Below, one piece after another: positions 1 to 11,231 of a stretch of DNA of 64,000 nucleotides. How positions within the stretch are numbered: position 1 is the stretch's first letter; each line of letters opens with the position of its first letter. Source of the DNA: Bryum argenteum (Eukaryota > Streptophyta > Bryopsida > Bryales > Bryaceae); contig CM073322.1 in assembly GCA_037043015.1 (NCBI GenBank), forward strand, positions 3,359,601-3,423,600, read 5' to 3'. The translations under genes were made by a program, and so were the position numbers. Under the pieces are notes generated by a model. That model saw only the letters and a list, made by a program, of their open reading frames with translations, had not been told where the DNA came from and did no database searches.

Positions 1-540
1 CTGAATTGCATGAAGGTGTAAATTGCGATGGGCGTACTCAACTTAGATATTTACATGGAAAAAAATATGAGAGTAATATTGTGGGTAATAATCATTGGAG
101 TCCCCCTTTGCACATAGCAAACTATGTCTTTCAAAGAACACAAAAACAACATGTATATTTTCCAAAGAACACAAAAACAGAGTTTAAACGTTACATCAAA
201 TTTAAATGTTACATCAATTTTTAACGTTACAATCTCACAAAATGGACGTTTCAAAGTACAAGAAAACATTAAGAAGCAATAAGCATTAAACAATCAACAA
301 TAAACAATACACAATCAGCAATAGGCAATAAACAAACTTCATTATCTCATGTTTGGCCAACAGTCTCTATCAAATTTTAGGGCCGGTTGGTTGCAGTTGT
401 TGTTTTAGGAATGCGAAAATTCAACACTAAAGTATCCCCGGGTCAAAGTAAGTAACAAGTGGGAGGGAGAGGAGGCGGGGGCGAAAGCGACTCCTTGATG
501 TGCACACACAAATGATGGAGGCCTCAAATTGATCGACATA

Positions 541-545
<5 letters not shown>

Positions 546-579
<34 letters not shown>
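546..579 (+). repeat. Poly(A) tract
   Basis: An uninterrupted run of A inside repeat block A. Copy 2 of the block has only short A runs at the matching place, so this is a local expansion. Confidence 0.95.
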
Positions 580-580
<1 letters not shown>

Positions 581-617
581 ACGAAATAAGTGATGTGAGT
601 TGTTGTTTGCTGGTTAA

Positions 618-842
618 CCCTTAGAAGTCCCATGGGGATAGTATGTACGCTGTCGTATAATTAGGATTGGCTACCAACAAGAAACTCTAAACTGGAATCG
701 TAATAGCTCACTAGAACCGCATTAATTCAAATGTCAACTTCTTCTTTGAACTCAAACCCATTAAAGGTGTGCATTCACTCCAAATACAACCAAAATACAC
801 CGTATTCTACTGGTCGCCACGGCACGCTCAGACCTTTAAGGG
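618..842. mobile_element. TTAA-flanked MITE, 225 bp
   Basis: TTAA stands at 614-617 and 843-846. The ends are imperfect inverted repeats: CCCTTAGAAGTCC on the left, and CCCTTAAAGGTC when the right end is read on the other strand. Two sister copies of the block show the empty site with a single TTAA (29812-29815 and 57133-57136), which defines both boundaries exactly. TTAA duplication with CCC-starting ends is typical of piggyBac; Kolobok elements also use TTAA. There is no coding capacity. Confidence 0.85.
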
Positions 843-1427
843 TTAAATCAAGTTGATATGTTGAAATAGTCGTCCCATGTGATGTATATGACATGAGTCC
901 TAGCTGCCTTGAACCATGGCATTGTCCCTAGGGTTTAGGGTCCCCACATATTGGTACATAAGGTAGCTTTGGAATTCAAGGCAAAAGGCCCTTTACTTTG
1001 AAACTTAAGTAGTGATTTGGTTATGAACAATTTCCCTAAAAAACTCAAAAAATAAACTCCCCAATTTGGCTTGCAACCCAAGAATTGTCGTAGAAAACTT
1101 AAATATTGGAATTTGACTTTGCAAATTTTACCACATGTAGCTTATATATATTGCTACGTGCACACAAATTGTATCCCAAAATACTAAATTTAGACCCTTC
1201 ATTACTAAAATTAGATCCTTCATTTTAGGCTTCCCAAAAATAGCTAAAGCCCAATTTAGTCCTCTTCAATCTTTAGGGGTTAGATTCATTTTAGACATTC
1301 TCCTTTCAATGCACAACTTGCTTACATGTACTTCAATTTTTTCATTCTACTTTAAACAAAGTGAACCAAATTCATGTAATACTCAATACCATGAGGTTAG
1401 ATTATTTCTTTACTAAATAATTCTTAA

Positions 1428-1669
1428 CCCTTAATTGACATCACTATTTTGAGAAAAAAGTGACCTCATTGTCCTTTGACCATATTTTAGCATAGATAAT
1501 TAAATAAACTCAAAAATCCGAAATGGTGAGTGTCGAGCTAACTTGATTCTCTAAATATTTTTTAAAAAAAGACCACTTCGGGTAAAATCTCGAAATTTGC
1601 CACCGTTGAGAGTATGGAAGTTCTTGTTCAGATTCGAGGACCAATTTGGTCCCTTGTGTCAATAAAGGG
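1428..1669. mobile_element. TTAA-flanked MITE, 242 bp
   Basis: TTAA stands at 1424-1427 and 1670-1673. The inverted ends are CCCTTAATTGACA and, from the right, CCCTTTATTGACA. The empty site with a single TTAA is seen in block A copy 2 at 30358-30361 and in copy 3 near 57393. It is non-coding and has the same end type as the 618-842 element, but the interiors show no obvious similarity by eye. Confidence 0.85.
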
Positions 1670-3215
1670 TTAACGGATTGTGAGCATAGGGCATTTTATA
1701 GTGTTGACCAAGCTTAAGATGCCCAAACATTCTTAGCAATCTAAGACTCATACATAGCACTTAGGCTTTGACACTAGGGAACAAAAGCAAAAGGTCAAGA
1801 AGGATCTACAATGGCAACAAAGGCATTAAGGATCAAGATTTGGTCCTCAATAAATATTTGGGTCAAGCCATAATTGATCCCCAAACTCTTACGTAGAGTC
1901 CAATATATTTATATATATTTTCTTTTCTTTATATATATATTTGAGGCTAAAGACCCATGCATAAAAGCAACGGATTGAAGATTGAAACATCATGCTATGC
2001 ATCATGAAAGAACGTGTAAAACCTGCAAGTAGGAAGACCTCTCAAAGCCCCTGCATTATTCCACCAAGGCAAGTGACAAAATATGGGTCAATAAAACCAC
2101 ATTCATGAATATTTGAAGGCCAAGGGGAGTTGTGTAGAGCTATTTACAAATTTTTTGTGGCCATTGCCTACGTGGTCAAATCAAGAAGCCAATCTTGAGA
2201 CAAAAAACCTAGAAATTAAGCATTTTCAATGGAATATATTAATCCATTTCTTAAAAATATAGATAGGACAGGAAAAGAAAAAAGGACTTGAAAGAGGAGC
2301 CAAAAAAGCTCATTGGAGAAACCAAAATGATTTTTGATGATTACAATCATATGATCTTTGAAGGGAGGGGAGTGTGCATCTATACTTAATAGCAAAAGAA
2401 TGTCTAGTGTTCATGTTTTGCGACAAAAATGATCTTTAGGTCCCAACCCATGAATCTTGCTTTGGGATTTGTTGACGGTAGTTTGTGCAACTTTATTTTC
2501 TTCATGGCGTCTTATTGGGCGTAAAAAGCATGGATGGTAACAACTTTCTTCCTAATAAGTGTGCCTCCCACACGAGCACCTTCTGCATTCGCCTCCATCC
2601 CTTCTTCCTATTGGCCAACGACTCCGGACTGTGACAAAGGTGTACACCCCCTAGCCTTGCACATACCATGATGAAAGTGCACAAATGTCTCATGATGAGA
2701 CGTGGCTTTAATTATGCCACCTATGGATTTGAGGACCTCATCTTGGTATGTGATCATGTGAATGCTCTTTTCGGGACCTCATCGTAGTCTCTCTCCATGC
2801 AATAGTTTACAGACTCATAGTTAACTTAATACTCGTATTTTCTTCATTCAAACTTTTGGATCCAAGTCATATAGGCAGCTTTCAAAGAAAAGATGACTAT
2901 ACGAACATTTTTTTTTTTCAAGTTGAAAATCTTGTTTGATTGTGAGATTGTTATGGTCAATGGTGGATAAGATTTTAATTTGGAGTAGAACCCCAAAAAG
3001 CCATTTTGGCAAATTATAGAGGCTTGTCAAATTGATTGATAGATGGAACAATAGTATGCGGGCTTACAAGTGATTCTAAACTTTGAAGTTCAAATCTCCA
3101 ATCAAATCAAACTCAAATCATAAATCATTGAAGTTGAAATTCAAGAGATTATAAGGGTCGAAAAGTCAAAGGTGAAAAAGCTTATTTTTGAAACATTCGA
3201 TAGGCAAAAGAAGAC

Positions 3216-6200
3216 TTAATTTTAAAACAAGGTGTGTTGTTGTGTCACAAATAAAAACAAAGCGGTGAGTCCTCTCTCTCTTGGAAATGGCCAAGGAGTA
3301 AGTTAATATGCCGTCAAAAGCTCGAGCATGACAAGGTCAGAAGCTTGCAAAGATGAGGTCGAGGTCGATTGAAGAGAACTCGCCATCTTATACCTTCCGC
3401 CTATCTCATGCAAACAATGAAGGTGCACAACTTTTTTGCTGGACTTTGAAAATCAAACGTTCATTCAAGCCATTTTCAAGCAGTTATGGGTCCATTTGCG
3501 TGAACAACAACAATGTATTGCAATCCACCACAACAAGAAGCATAATAATGAAGCATGGCCTTTACCGTCTGACTCACTCCTTTTTTGGATAGATATGAGA
3601 GATGTTATTTACTTTTTATTATCAATTCTTTTCGAACTTGGTACGTAGTAGGCATGCAAGATGTTATTTGTTTAGAAAGAATTGTGGAATTGTGTATCTC
3701 TACATGTTGTTTACCAACTTTATGAGAATTTTTAGAATTGAATGGTATTCATGTTCTCGATTGAGTATTTTTCCCATTTAATATAACATTTAACGTATTA
3801 TCACTAGTCCTTAAGTTACTTTCATTTTCCTGAGAAAAAGAGAAATCTAAGGGAGCCATTGGCAGCACATGATGCCATTAGTATTCATGTCTTTTATGTT
3901 GACTTGATGTATAATCAATTAGTTGAGGACCTTCTATCGCTATTGGGACGTTATCGGAAAACTAGGCACCGTAGTTAATGTACTAGAATGCACTCATGAG
4001 ACTTGGACATGTCCAATCAATGGATTGTCATACCTCTGACATCCCTCCGATCTCTAAAAAACAACCCCTAACATTTGTATTTTATCACCGCCCATCCACG
4101 AGGCGGCCGCCAACTATGATGTAATCACGTCCCGACCACCCTGCGGGCCACCGTGGTGGCTGCGTGATCCGAGGGTCAACGGCAATGTCGATCACGACCA
4201 ACTACTTCAAGCAGCACGACAAGGTGATGTTGTCGGGATCGAACAAGAACGACTACATACACAGGAACATGTACTTGACGTATCCTATCATGTTACCCAC
4301 CACGACCACCGTGGCCACCATCGGTTTCTACGTCATCGCATCTCATGACCGTGACCGCCACTTTTCACTGGCCCGGGAACCATGGCCACCATGCTTCTCT
4401 GTCATGTAAGTGCACGTTCATATCACGGCCTTGACCATCGTTATCACCGTTCCATCATATGTGGCAATATGCCACGTTGGTCGGGGTAGTGTACCCATCC
4501 GACTGCCTCCAACAATCCCCGATAGTAATGATCCCCCCAAGTTTTCACCATTGTTGCGCAATGTACTACGTTCAAGATATCCTCGACTTACAAATATTTA
4601 ATATCTACATTTGATATCTTGTTCAATGTCTTCCTACACTTGATTCAACCTCCAACCAATCCAATCCTAAGATCCTCAGGACAATCAAAAAAGAGTTTCG
4701 GATTTCTTTGCACATACTTCAGATTTTTAGTTTTTCATTTTTTACTTTTTTACAAAACATTGAGACTGGAATGGTTTATGAATATGAATTTAGCAAATCA
4801 GTTGTGGGGATGGCATCGTAGGTTGCCTTGCATGTCATTCTTTCATGGTGAGCAAACAAGTGAAGCATGGATACAAAGGAAGGCCTGTCTTGAGATCAGG
4901 ATTCAATAGGACATTCATCACTTTGGGAAGTGTGGATTCAGAGGGGTGGCATTGTATGTCAGTAGCATCTTCAACAGCAATAAAGAAATAAAATTATCTG
5001 GGACCTCTGCACCTGGATAAAAGGAGTACTTTAGAATGCATGACTCAATATCTCAGCAGAAGGACTTGGAATTCTGCATAGGAAGTCCATGATTGGCATT
5101 TGGTAAAACCTGATTTAGTGCTAAAATAAGTGCCACATTATCCATTGCACAATTTGATTTGATTTCAAATTGACGATACAATCATCTCTTAGTAGTAAGA
5201 TTCTATGTTTTTGTCCTGAGTGATGTAGTGATGGTATGCATTTGGACCAATGTAGGTTGGGTTTATGAGAAGCAAACGGGATTTCTTTTTTTGATAATTC
5301 TAGCATGATTGTACATTTTGTATTTACTCTATGGCAGGTACCATGGAGTCTGGAAAGTTGTTGTGTCTGAAACAATCGTACTGACATGATTGGACCAAGT
5401 CACATGTAGTTCAAGCTTTGGCCCTTTGGCTCTCTATCTTTCTCTCCTGACTTGATTGGTGACTTGATTTTAGTGACAGTGCATGAAGAGTTGCTAATGC
5501 GCGCGTCAATAGATGGCGCAATCTCTTTATACCTTCTCAATGTAAATAGTCATTATGCTAACTAAGTGTTCAGACTAAAGATTTGGATTCTTAAGAGTTA
5601 GATCTATCTTTGGTGTAGTTAACAAACTCAAAGATATATTTATGAGGCATTCTACTAGCAACGCAAGGCGTCTTGTTTGTTAGTGGGACATTTGAAGCAT
5701 CGAACATGATGCTTACAAGTTACAAAATTGAAATCAGCCACATGCGGGTGTGAGTTTGGCTCTTTTGTACTTATGAGAATCTAGATCTGAATATTGTCTA
5801 CATGGAAGTAAAACAATAAATTATGTTCCTTCACGTGAGTAAGGATTGGCTAACATCAAGATAGAGGCTTGTCCTATGAAAATTCTTTCCTACACTATCA
5901 CTTATAGTTAGTCACATGATTATCAATACCTTCTACAAAAATACCTTCTTCATTACCTTCAATTATCAATTTCTTCTTCTTCAAAAGGAATGGAGGAATC
6001 TTGAACTTCTATAGAGTTGCATGTCGTTCACGAGCTTTAAAAAGAAAAAAGAAAACTTAAATGGGTTTCATGTAGTTTGTTGATTGTTTTTTCATTTAAT
6101 ATAACATGTAACGTACTAATGAGTGGTCTGTAAATTGATTTCATTTTCCAGTATGAAAGAAAAATCTGATGGAGCCATTGGTAGATCAAGATGCCATTAG

Positions 6201-6290
6201 TTTTCATAAGTTCTAGGTTGACTCAATGTATGGTCCGTTATGTACTGGATCTTCTATGCCTATGAGGACTTTATCAGAAAAGTAGGCACA
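3216..6290. repeat. Repeat block R, longest contiguous copy
   Basis: This non-coding repeat follows block A directly. Landmarks shared with about nine other copies, in order: a stretch around CTCGAGCATGACAAG, a GACCACCGTGG minisatellite (4083-4510), GATATCTTGTTCAATG, GGAAGGCCTGTCTTGAGATC, GGAAGGGTGGATTCAGAGG, GGAAGTCCATGATTGGCATT and GGTACCATGGAGTCTGG, ending after GCGCGCGTCAATAGATGG. Copies are truncated differently and joined to different neighbours. No conserved reading frame was found and the family is not recognised. Confidence 0.75.
4083..4510. repeat. Degenerate minisatellite of repeat R (copy 1)
   Basis: Degenerate units of roughly 50 bp built on GACCACCGTGGCCACC followed by an AT-richer spacer such as TTTCTATCATGTCATCGC. 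The array ends with the core in the opposite orientation (CACGTTGGTCGGGG here, CCACGGTGGTCGGGG in most copies). Comparable arrays lie near 25145, 27060, 33485, 38985, 44635, 46185, 51555, 58710 and 60120. Short open frames rich in H, T and P over these arrays come from the repeat. Confidence 0.7.
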
Positions 6291-8140
6291 TGTTGATGCA
6301 TATGATCCTCCAGTAGACCCCACACCACTGCAGCACCGATTTCCTAAACTAGTCCACTGCCTTGGCACAGTTGGAATAATCTTCCAAGCTCTATGCTCTT
6401 ACGCCGATCAAGCGCCCTATCATGACCTGCACAACCTCGCTTGCATGTGTGAATTGATTTCACATCGTCTCTCTGCAACTCTCACAACTTGTTTGTCACT
6501 ACATCAAATTTAAGAGACGTTGCATTGCAGTGACGAAAAGCCATTTTGGTGGCGATTGATTTCAACTATGTTTGTTACAAAGTTTTGAAATTGAAGCCTT
6601 TGCCTCCAAACTGCTCATAAAAAGGTCACATGGAATGTGCATTGAGGGTAGTTAGGTGGCTCAACGCCTTGTCGGTAAAAGCTTTGGAATCATTGCTCAG
6701 TCAGTGCTCCGTTCGCGAACCCCATGCACCATGTCAAGTTTTGTTGCTAACCTTTCCGTATGCCCCATTCTCCAACCCGGCGCTCATTGGTGCAAAGCCC
6801 AACCGTAGCTGCCCTCGCAGACCCTCAAATCTAAAATTTTCAAAATAAAATTCTATAGGGAGAAATTGAACTTGCAATTTTTAGAGCAGCAACCTTGTAT
6901 GGTAAGGAACTCTTCCTCAAAAAATCTCTCAAAAATGTCAATTTTTACTAAGAAAATAAGGCTGACCAAAACAAGAAAATACTGTTTCGTTTTTTAAGGT
7001 TAGTTAGGGGTTAACCCTTAAGTGCCCAAGGCAACCAAAATGGCTTCTTGCAGTTTTGGGCAGCTTAAATGAACGGTCTAATTTTGGATTTTGGGCTTTA
7101 ATGTTCTATGGGTCTAAAAATACATTCATACTAAATTTGGTAAAATTTTGCAAAGCCAAATTCCAATTTTAGAAATTCATTATGCAATACTTAGTTTTTT
7201 AGCCCAAAACGGGCAGCAAAAAATAATTCTAAAAAAGGTTTTTCAATTTTTTAAAAGATACATATCATGATACTACTACTACTATTCAAATTTTAAAAAT
7301 CCCGGGTTTAATCTTCACCCAATTTTACAAGAGCAGCCTACAAAATTTACAACATTGAACTTCAAGATTTGCAAAGAAGTTATGCATCAACTTTGATTGT
7401 TCAAATCTTTCAGATAATGCTTGCTCCAATGGTTGAATCTTTTTATGGTAATATTGATAGTAGTTAGCTTTAACATCCTATGTTTGAAAGTAGAGAAAAA
7501 TAACAATAATATTTTTTCACCATATGTCAATTTGAGCAAGGTAGTAAAAACCAGCGGTTTTTGACCCAAAACATGCCCATGGCACTTAGGCTACAAAATT
7601 AATATAAAATTAATTCAAGGCTGTTCAGAAGTAACTTTCTTCTTTTCAAGTCCAACGCTTGAATAAATACACTAATTTATCCATCTTCCAAAATTTGGGA
7701 TTTTTGCGTAGGCGTGTACAAGTGGGGGTTCTGAAATTATAGCCGAACCCGATTTAGCAAAAGGGCAAGACAAGAGAATGTCATTTTACTCTCGTCAAGA
7801 ATGTTTTGAAGAAAGGAATGAGGATTCTATTACACTATCTTAAATAGAGACTTGCGAGGAAGGGGCCGCCCTCACCAGCACCGGCGCACAATGAAACTTG
7901 ACTTCCAACGTCCCGCAATCCAGCTTTGATTTCCCCTCTTGCCAAAACAGACAGGTAAACGACACCCACCACCGCCACTGGCCCCCACTGCCTGGAATGC
8001 TGGATGCCAGCCTCTCTCGCACCCCACCTTCCTCGTTATTTCCGGGCGGCCCCTCCCATTCCCTTCATAAGCTCCTCGGCCTCCCCTGTTTCCCCTCAAC
8101 CGCCAACTGGATCCTTATCCCGGAAGCCATTCTTCTAAAC
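6291..8140. other. Intergenic stretch before the HMA gene cluster
   Basis: No gene recognised. A TTAA followed by CCCTTAAGTGCCC at 7011-7027 looks like the left end of another TTAA-flanked element. A candidate decayed right end (GGCACTTAGG) lies near 7580, but its TTAA is not preserved. The sequence becomes GC-richer after about 7860, consistent with the leader or promoter region of gene 1. I see no clear TATA box for gene 1. Confidence 0.4.
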
Positions 8141-8183
8141 AATTGTGACAATCGTCAAGCACATTCACTGTGTTTTGGCAGCA

Positions 8184-8468
8184 ATGACCATGTCGATGCA
8201 GGAATTGTTCTATGGCCACAATGAGCCCGTTTACTTCGTCCAACCTTCGTATGCCCCCGTGCCTGAGCGTCACATGGATCGCTTCGACAACGCTTCGTAT
8301 GCGCCTGTGCCCGAGCGCCGCATGAATCGCTTCGACTTGATGGTGCCGATGTGTTGCGCTCGCTGCGAGCACGAGATTCGCAATGCGCTCTTCGCCTTGC
8401 GAGGCGTGCGGGACGTTGTTTGCGACGCTTCTAACCAACGCGTCACTGTCACGGGGTTGCACTGCTAG
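8184..8468 (+). pseudogene. HMA domain protein, gene 1, 5' part (split by transposon)
   Basis: This is the first 92 codons of a small heavy-metal-associated (HMA) protein. The start was chosen because MTMSMQE aligns with MAMSMQE of gene 2; an upstream in-frame GTG at 8145 was not used. Residues 22-37 and 38-53 are a direct duplication (SYAPVPER, then MDRFD or MNRFD). The HMA fold starts near residue 50, with the MCCARC metal site (MxCxxC pattern) at 56-61 and VTVTG at 88-91. HMA proteins of this kind bind soft metal ions or act as plant metallochaperone-like factors; the substrate is unknown. The host frame ends at 8459 (TTG). The transposon then supplies two codons and a TAG at 8466-8468, giving a predicted 94-residue protein that keeps the metal site but loses the tail. 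The rest of the gene lies at 14522-14731. Confidence 0.8.
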
Positions 8469-8737
8469 CAGAAGCGTCGTTCTTGATTCCCGTTTTTAGC
8501 ATAAAGTGATCAAAAGGCGCCATATTTGTGAGCCATTCTGTTCCGCGATGGGCGGTGTCTCTCGTTCGAATCCGTCACAACAGACACAAGCCGTGTTGGA
8601 CCGCGTGAAGCGGCGGGGCGGCGTACTCTACCATCATCGATTCAAGTCCCAAATAAGCGCTTGATTGTTTCATTCTTGACGCTAGAATATTCGCAAATTG
8701 GATTCTCCGTAAATTACATTCTCCATAAATTGGATGG

Positions 8738-8895
8738 ATGGATGAAGTTTTAAGCGGATGAGTCACGATGATATGTGAATGGATGAAAATGTACAAGAAC
8801 GAGTGTCCACCTATTGAATGAATGAAATATGAAAACTGGATGTAAAATCGGATGAATGGTAACAATCCTCTGTTGGATGAGAATAAAATGGATGA
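8738..8895 (+). repeat. Subterminal GGATGA motif cluster of the CACTA-like element
   Basis: GGATGA or GGATGG recurs about nine times within 160 bp near the left end. Clusters of short subterminal motifs are the known transposase-binding architecture of CACTA elements. Whether these motifs act that way here is inference, since no matching cluster is obvious near the right end. Confidence 0.4.
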
Positions 8896-8897
8896 AA

Positions 8898-9378
8898 TCA
8901 TGTTATATTATATATTAATATATAAATCATATTACTTCCCGGTTTGCTACTAGGAGCAAGAGCTCCGAAACAAATTGCAACACTATGTGCCAACCTAGTC
9001 CGATTTTCTTGATAGACTACCCTAAAAGAAGCCGATGAGAAACTTCCAATGTAGCTTTTGTTGCAGGCCGTTGTGAGGAATTCTACATCAGAAATGATGA
9101 GAGTATGACATTTTGCCAATGGGGCCACATCTAGTGGTATCACATGGTTCGTCGTCACCGAAGAAGCAGCAACGTAGCCCACGCTCTGTCTAGCTCCAAA
9201 AATGAGCCAATTCGATGCCCCGATTCCCATCCCAGAGCTCGATGGGGAAACTCTCAGACTGCCATTTACATTCACCTCTTCGCCAAACCGCAGTTTCTGC
9301 ACATGAATGAAGCAGTCTCGAATATCCTGTGCACTGCAACGCCATGGAGGGCTACTTCAGAACAAAGCCTGCTGAAAC
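8898..9378 (-). pseudogene. Captured INTS9 fragment, third exon piece
   Basis: A minus-strand frame reads QDIRDCFIHVQKLRFGEEV, then SSGMGIGASNWLIFGARQ, NHVIPLDVAPLAKCHTL and IISDVEFL. This matches the part of Integrator complex subunit 9 (metallo-beta-lactamase/beta-CASP family) that follows the N-terminal beta-lactamase segment. INTS9 pairs with INTS11 in the snRNA 3'-processing complex in the nucleus. The match fades after about 9000. The gene's 3' half is absent, so this cannot make a working subunit. The piece lies inside the CACTA-like element, antisense to HMA gene 1. The identification comes from recalled family motifs, not a search. Confidence 0.7.
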
Positions 9379-9414
9379 GGAAAAAGCAGTGACGCGAAAT
9401 TCTAACCTGTAAAG

Positions 9415-9621
9415 TGGCTGCCAATTTGCCCGATTCGAGAAACACCGACCGAGTGAAGAGCTCCTCACATGCTCTGGCAATGTGCACAGCAACGAAGGGT
9501 CTAACGACGGTGGTTTCTGCTCGCTATGTTCTAGCCTTCCATGACTAAATTCCGAGTGGAGAATCACTAACTCCTCCATCATCATTCTACTGATCTTGGC
9601 TGTTGCTTTAGTGGCATACAC
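9415..9621 (-). pseudogene. Captured INTS9 fragment, second exon piece
   Basis: On the minus strand, VYATKATAKISRMMMEEL corresponds to the INTS9 segment that follows the DFxGK motif (human: VYATEPTVQIGRLLMEEL). It begins directly after an intron acceptor (TTTCATGTGCAG). The frame continues through HSEFSHGRLEH and, after a frame change, FLESGKLAATLQ. Between this piece and the next there is only about 35 bp with GT and AG edges, too short for a normal plant intron, so it has probably been shortened by deletion since capture. Confidence 0.65.
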
Positions 9622-9713
9622 CTGCACATGAAACGCTATCATATAAGAGACTATGATTTCTGATGAGGTTAAATGATTTAGTGAAAGAATCATGCGAGTC
9701 CTGGAGAGCTTGC

Positions 9714-10019
9714 CTTGCCACGGAAATCGGGATGCTTCGTCAAGAAGGGAAGGCCAAGCATAGCCGAGGGATTTGAAACGATGACAGCATCCAGTAATCC
9801 GACATCCACAAGCTCCAGATTCGCAACTTTGTACCATGGCTCTCCCTTCGCAAGAACCTGTCCGTTAACTTCTTTGAAAATTGAATTGGTCACATCTCTA
9901 TGCTCCCTTGCTCTTTTCCTCTTGCGGACTGTGATTAAGCTTCGGACATTGTTGTCAGACTGTGAAGGCCCGGGGTGAAAGAGCGATAGCGGTGATAGGT
10001 CGATCGGACACTCCAGTAG
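9714..10019 (-). pseudogene. Captured INTS9 fragment, first exon piece
   Basis: The minus-strand frame reads LLECPIDLSPLSLFHPGPS, a basic linker RKRKRAREHRD, then EPWYKVANLELVDVGLLDAV and IVSNPSAMLGLPFLTKHPDF. This is the N-terminal beta-lactamase-like region of plant INTS9; the CPLDLS, EPWYK and LGLPFLT motifs are characteristic. The usual start of the protein (the stretch before the CP-DLS motif) is missing, so capture began inside the gene. It ends in GGCAAG, followed by a GC-type splice donor at 9713-9712. The 92-bp intron (9622-9713) is still present, so genomic DNA, not a spliced transcript, was captured. Confidence 0.72.
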
Positions 10020-10352
10020 GTGGATCGGACACAAGATTGTTCGAAGTCCAGTAGGTGGCATGCAAGCCCGGACTCCTCCTCCCGGCTGGAGTGCTTGCCA
10101 CACCCTAGCGATGTCTGCATACAATTGATTAGGCCATAAACCCTAAACCCTGAGGTTGCAAAAAAATTCAAGGGTGAGGGGTTCCTTACCAGCGTCATCG
10201 CTTGCATACTTTTAACATACTCCGTTGCAATTATCGCCGATCACTATGCGCTGAAAATTGCATGCCACCCGGGAAATGCGGAAGGAGGGGTCCATGTTTG
10301 CTAGTTTCAGCAGCCTTCTCATAGTTTCAGCCTTTTTTATTGGGCCTGTCCT

Positions 10353-10600
10353 TCACTTTGCCTGCTGCTTGCCCTCGTCTTGTCTGCTGCACCATAACCT
10401 GTCTCCTTCGTCGCCTACGCTACGTCTCCTAGCGATGTTGTAGGTTGTCTCCTTCATTTCCTGAGCTGCATCCGAAGCCTTCGACGCTGCATCGGCTCCG
10501 GTATTCTTCAAGTATTCTGCACCTTCCTTCGTCTTCCCAGTTGCACCTGTATTGCACATCACATGCATAAGCCAGTTCATTGTAGGTTTCTTGAAGAAAG
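10353..10600 (-). pseudogene. Captured LEA-like gene fragment
   Basis: The minus-strand frame reads ATGKTKEGAEYLKNTGADAA, then SKASDAAQEMKETTYNIA, the alanine/lysine-rich 11-residue rhythm of group 3 late embryogenesis abundant (LEA_4) proteins. Those proteins protect cells during drying. The LEA-like rhythm decays after ARRRSVGDEGDR, which suggests a frame change near 10430. It lies in the same element and on the same strand as the INTS9 pieces, but is unrelated to them. It may therefore be a second capture event. No start codon belonging to a full LEA gene is visible. Confidence 0.5.
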
Positions 10601-10639
10601 GATATGGAAGCGGCCCTGGTACTCCAAACACCGTACTTG

Positions 10640-11227
10640 TCGGACTAGGAGCAGGTATGATTCGTTACTTTTCTTTCATCGATTTGAGAACTGATGTGGG
10701 GGGAATTGCAACTTGTCATTTGAAATTTCTAATCAGGGACCCTAGAGCAATGCAGAAGGCACCTTCACCCAGGGAGATACGGCTACAGCGTCCGGAGAGG
10801 AAATCGCCACACCTTGATGTTTGGAAAGAGATGCCTAGAGGACTCGGTTTACAATGTCTTCAGATTTTCCTAATGCTAGATGTTAGATAGAAGCCAATGT
10901 CTTTAGGTACATAGTCAAACGGACTTATAGATTACTGTACTAAACTTGAAAGACATGTAAATGCTTGTATACAAAAGGAAAGAGATTTGAGGCAGGTACA
11001 TGACTATTTAGATTTTGAACTCCAATTTTTCATGGGAAGACCTATTTTCCGACATAACATGTCTTTGCTGAAAAGACTCGATCAAGTTTTGAATGCGAAT
11101 CATATTTATGATTATTGTGTGTCAACTTGCAATGAGTCTTATAATATATTTTCTGAGAAGTCTTGTATTTTCCAATTCGAAAAAATGTATATTCCAATTC
11201 AAAGTCCTCTACGTCCCAGGTTTCATC
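10640..11227. other. CACTA-like element interior, no recognised gene
   Basis: Short open frames only. The plus frame GYGSGPGTPNTVLVGLGAG (around 10600-10660) lies opposite the upstream edge of the LEA-like piece and is not recognised. Confidence 0.4.
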
Positions 11228-11231
11228 TTAA

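Larger units (their letters stand above)
1..3215. repeat. Repeat block A, copy 1
   Basis: This is a non-coding block whose sequence recurs almost in order at 29186-33485 (copy 2) and partly at 56458-57620 (copy 3). Shared landmarks are the motif TTGCATGAAGGTGTAAATTG, an ACAATAA-type simple repeat and the phrase GGGCCGGTTG. Copy 1 enters the window already started. It has two insertions that copy 2 lacks (618-842 and 1428-1669), while copy 2 has a 1.5 kb insertion that copy 1 lacks. No reading frame is kept between copies, so the short open frames here are not genes. The superfamily is not recognised. Confidence 0.8.

Noticed and set aside
4164-4601. His/Thr/Pro-rich frames over the minisatellites (here and in the other R copies)
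   Set aside because: They are translations of the GACCACCGTGG repeats. Frames and lengths differ in every copy.
7015-7594. Further TTAA-flanked element
   Set aside because: The left end CCCTTAAGTGCCC is convincing, but the right partner is decayed, its TTAA is not seen and no empty site is available. Not counted among the clear cases.
8545-8585. tRNA-like B box (GTTCGAATCC)
   Set aside because: The flanking stem does not pair, there is no A box at the right distance, and no cloverleaf can be drawn.
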